A DNA stretch of 58,472 bases from Betaproteobacteria bacterium. GTDB taxonomy: Bacteria > Pseudomonadota > Gammaproteobacteria > Burkholderiales > SG8-39. The notes below the pieces were generated by a model. The model was not told the DNA's origin. It saw only the letters and a program-made list of their open reading frames with translations, and did not search any database. Below are positions 56,607 to 58,472 of this stretch, piece after piece; the stretch's first letter is position 1, and each line of letters starts with the position of its first letter. The stretch covers positions 1 to 58,472 of the forward strand of contig SCTX01000155.1 in NCBI GenBank assembly GCA_004298385.1. Reading direction: 5' to 3'. Both the position numbers and the translations under genes were made by a program.

Positions 56607-57140
56607 CTATCTAGAGAGTAATGGGACCAGCACCGCGCTCAGCGAGGCCTCGGTCAATGCCCCTGCGTGGGCGCGCGCCACTTTTCCAGCTCGATCGAGC
56701 ACTATAGTAAAAGGTAGCACCCCAGCGCGATTACCCAAGTCCTTGAGCACGCTAAGGGTTTCCACGCCACCAATGAGCAGAACATAGTCAATACGTATCT
56801 CTTTTGCGTAATCTCGTACTTTATCAACATTATCCAATGCGATGCCTACAATTTCAACTCCGTTAGACGCATATTTCATCTGTACCTTCATCAGTGTCGG
56901 GATTTCCTCCCGGCAGGGTGCGCACCAGGTTGCCCAGAAATTCACCACCAGCACTTTGCCGTGCCATTGTGAAAGCGTCTGTGGCTTGCCGCTTAGGTCG
57001 GGCAGCGACGTCGACATAAGCCTCTGGGCTGCGCCTTCGACCGCCGGGGAAATCAGACCCCCCCGGTTGAAATAGAAACCGGCAAAGCCTGTCAGCGCCG
57101 CCACCACCAGGAATACGCCGGCCTGGACCCGCCTATTCAC
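56607..57140 (-). CDS. TlpA-like thioredoxin-fold reductase
   Basis: This 177-residue membrane-anchored protein has an N-terminal TM helix (VFLVVAALTGFAGFYF) and a periplasmic thioredoxin domain with the active site NFWATWCAPCREEIP. It is of the TlpA/ResA type, reducing periplasmic disulfides, for example in cytochrome c maturation. The start is GTG 57140, overlapping the upstream stop by 8 bases (GTGAATAG). GVLPFTIVLDRAG holds the cis-proline. Confidence 0.9.
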   Translation of the reverse strand: MNRRVQAGVFLVVAALTGFAGFYFNRGGLISPAVEGAAQRLMSTSLPDLSGKPQTLSQWHGKVLVVNFWATWCAPCREEIPTLMKVQMKYASNGVEIVGIALDNVDKVRDYAKEIRIDYVLLIGGVETLSVLKDLGNRAGVLPFTIVLDRAGKVARAHAGALTEASLSAVLVPLLSR

Positions 57141-57744
57141 CGCTGGCGACCAAGGTCCGGACCGCATCCAGGCCGGCACGCTCGATCGGTCGGCCGGAGG
57201 GGGAAGTCTTCACACTGCGGCGCTCATCGTCGGGCCAGTAGACAGCGACCCGGACCGGCGTGCCCTCCCAGTCCATGGACAGCACGCTTACTGCCCGCTC
57301 CTGATTCCCGCTGTAGTGCCGCAATTCCGAAGTTTGGTAGGGGATATTGCGGTTGAGCAGAAAAATCTCCAGATCCTTGCCGCTGTCGGCAAATACCTGG
57401 AGATCGATGTCGGCATAGCGCGCGGCCGTGCCCCTCAATACCGGGCCGGTGAGATAGGGCTTGAAATCGGCGAGTTGCTCCATCGCCGCCAGCGCTTGGC
57501 TGCGCAAAAAACGGACCCGCTCGCGCTGTTCCTCGCCTTGGTACAGCGATTGGTACAGGCGCAGCTCGGTCTCGATCTCCTCGTTAGCGGGCAAGGATTG
57601 AGTGTCACCGGCGCCGAGTTGGCGCGCTGCCTTGCGTTTGGCCATGGCGAAATCCTCAATGCCGTTTTCAGCCATGATGCGAGCCGCAACCGCGGCGATC
57701 CGGGTGCGCATGTTTTGTTGCTTGGACTTCTGTTCCTTGGGCAT
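57133..57744 (-). CDS. Conserved hypothetical protein, betaproteobacterial type
   Basis: This 203-residue protein begins MPKEQKSKQQNMRTRIAAVAARIMAENGIEDFAMAKRKAARQLG, a helical, basic N-terminus. Its C-terminal half holds YADIDLQVFADSGKDLEIFLLNRNIPY, with an acidic DID pair that faintly recalls a nucleotidyltransferase fold. No function is known to me. It heads the leftward operon with tlpA and aroQ. Upstream ATGs would lengthen it into sequence that looks like a promoter region. Confidence 0.7.
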   Translation of the reverse strand: MPKEQKSKQQNMRTRIAAVAARIMAENGIEDFAMAKRKAARQLGAGDTQSLPANEEIETELRLYQSLYQGEEQRERVRFLRSQALAAMEQLADFKPYLTGPVLRGTAARYADIDLQVFADSGKDLEIFLLNRNIPYQTSELRHYSGNQERAVSVLSMDWEGTPVRVAVYWPDDERRSVKTSPSGRPIERAGLDAVRTLVASGE

Positions 57745-57923
57745 GGCAGCGCTCCACGCGTAAGCGGAAAGGAATAATAGCGCAGCGGGGCGGCAACCGA
57801 AATACGGTAAACTCCCGAGCAGCGTCATTCTGTTGCCGCAGGCCGGAACATTTGCCTGCAATAGAAGCGGATTCCCCGCTTTTAAGGGATGACAGATCCG
57901 GCGAGAAACCAACGACCCCGTCC

Positions 57924-58472
57924 ATGCATATCCACATCCTCGGCATCTGCGGTACCTTCATGGGCGGCATCGCCGCGATCGCGCGCCAGGCGGGGCACAA
58001 GGTCACCGGCTGCGACGCCAACGTCTATCCACCCATGAGCAACCAACTCGAGGCCCATGGCATAGAACTGATCGAAGGTTACGACGGCGAGCAAATCCGG
58101 ATAAGTCCTGATTTGTGGGTGATCGGCAATGTCGTCACCCGCGGTACCCCTTTGGTAGAAGAAATCCTCGATCGCGGCGAGCCCTATATCTCCGGTCCGC
58201 AATGGCTGGCAGATAATGTTTTGCGTAATAAGTGGGTGCTCGCTGTTGCCGGTACCCATGGAAAAACAAGCACGTCCTCGATGCTCGCCTGGATCCTTGA
58301 AGCGGTCGGCAAGAGGCCTGGTTTTCTCATAGGTGGCGTGCCGCAAGATTTCGGCACTTCCGCCCGCCTGACTGATTCCCGGTTTTTTGTGATAGAGGCT
58401 GATGAGTACGATACGGCCTTTTTCGACAAGCGCTCCAAATTCGTGCATTACCGTCCAAAAACAGCAGTTTTG
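57924..58472 (+). CDS. mpl: Murein peptide ligase Mpl (5' part, runs off the edge)
   Basis: The first 183 codons of a Mur-ligase-family enzyme are present: MHIHILGICGTFMGGIAAIARQAGHKVTGCD, GYDGEQI, then the ATP site AVAGTHGKTSTSSMLAW and EADEYDTAFFDKRSKFVHY. Mpl attaches the recycled tripeptide L-Ala-gamma-D-Glu-meso-DAP to UDP-MurNAc. The start at 57924 fits the family. Full length is about 450 residues, so some 60% lies outside the window. It is divergent from the hypothetical gene. Confidence 0.93.
   Translation, partial: MHIHILGICGTFMGGIAAIARQAGHKVTGCDANVYPPMSNQLEAHGIELIEGYDGEQIRISPDLWVIGNVVTRGTPLVEEILDRGEPYISGPQWLADNVLRNKWVLAVAGTHGKTSTSSMLAWILEAVGKRPGFLIGGVPQDFGTSARLTDSRFFVIEADEYDTAFFDKRSKFVHYRPKTAVL

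Overview
This GC-rich, gene-dense window reads as a chromosomal segment of a betaproteobacterium. The evidence is gene order. A leftward LysM protein-dprA-smg-topB block stands back to back with a rightward def-fmt-htpX-rsmB-DUF4390-ntrY-ntrX-trkA-trkH block. Other typical neighbours are ubiK-comM, nadA-nadB-nadC with a NadQ-type regulator, porin-glnK-amtB, accB-accC-prmA and a smg homologue. I cannot name the genus. No rRNA, tRNA, CRISPR array or intact insertion sequence was found.

Layout. 1-6.4 kb is a patchwork: a HicBA toxin-antitoxin pair, an orphan small protein, a glutathione transferase, a DUF924 protein, an internally deleted dehydrogenase, and a rightward run (macro domain, VanZ family, 2Fe-2S ferredoxin-like, alpha/beta hydrolase). 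6.4-8.8 kb holds threonine dehydratase overlapping an rRNA methyltransferase. 8.9-15.5 kb is leftward: a TylF-type methyltransferase, topB, smg, dprA and a LysM protein. 15.6-26.3 kb is the rightward translation, protease, two-component and potassium-uptake block. 26.3-28.1 kb is an integron relic with two toxin-antitoxin cassettes. 28.1-41.5 kb is mostly leftward: ridA, metH, a TumEA toxin-antitoxin pair, a fumarylpyruvate hydrolase-like gene, pyruvate carboxylase, and amtB-glnK-porin. 41.8-43.5 kb carries ubiK-comM. 43.6-48.7 kb carries NAD synthesis with its probable regulator, then panD. 48.8-49.4 kb is a graveyard with a broken HTH gene and a comM fragment. 49.4-58.5 kb carries apaH, a HIT gene, and a long leftward operon running from a conserved hypothetical through tlpA, aroQ, accB, accC, prmA and DUF3426 to a PfkB kinase and a lipoprotein. 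mpl starts divergently and runs off the right edge.

Most noteworthy signals. (1) The 5' third of an integron integrase, stopped by a nonsense codon, faces two toxin-antitoxin cassettes with a foldable attC site. The first cassette's 5' boundary is exactly complementary to its own attC R'' box. (2) A dispersed ~28-bp hairpin element (AGGGGAGCATG followed by a stem around GGTATCC) occurs four times, always in the same orientation ahead of a gene: ilvA, the DUF4390 gene, metH and the PfkB kinase gene. (3) A near-consensus sigma-54 promoter with two phased NtrC-like sites precedes porin-glnK-amtB. (4) Paired 17-bp operator-like sites precede nadA, next to a NadQ-type regulator gene. (5) Several gene fragments remain: an extra topB start, an internally deleted comM tail, an internally deleted SDR and a broken XRE gene.

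All calls rest on reading the sequence and on recall of protein families. No database search was run.
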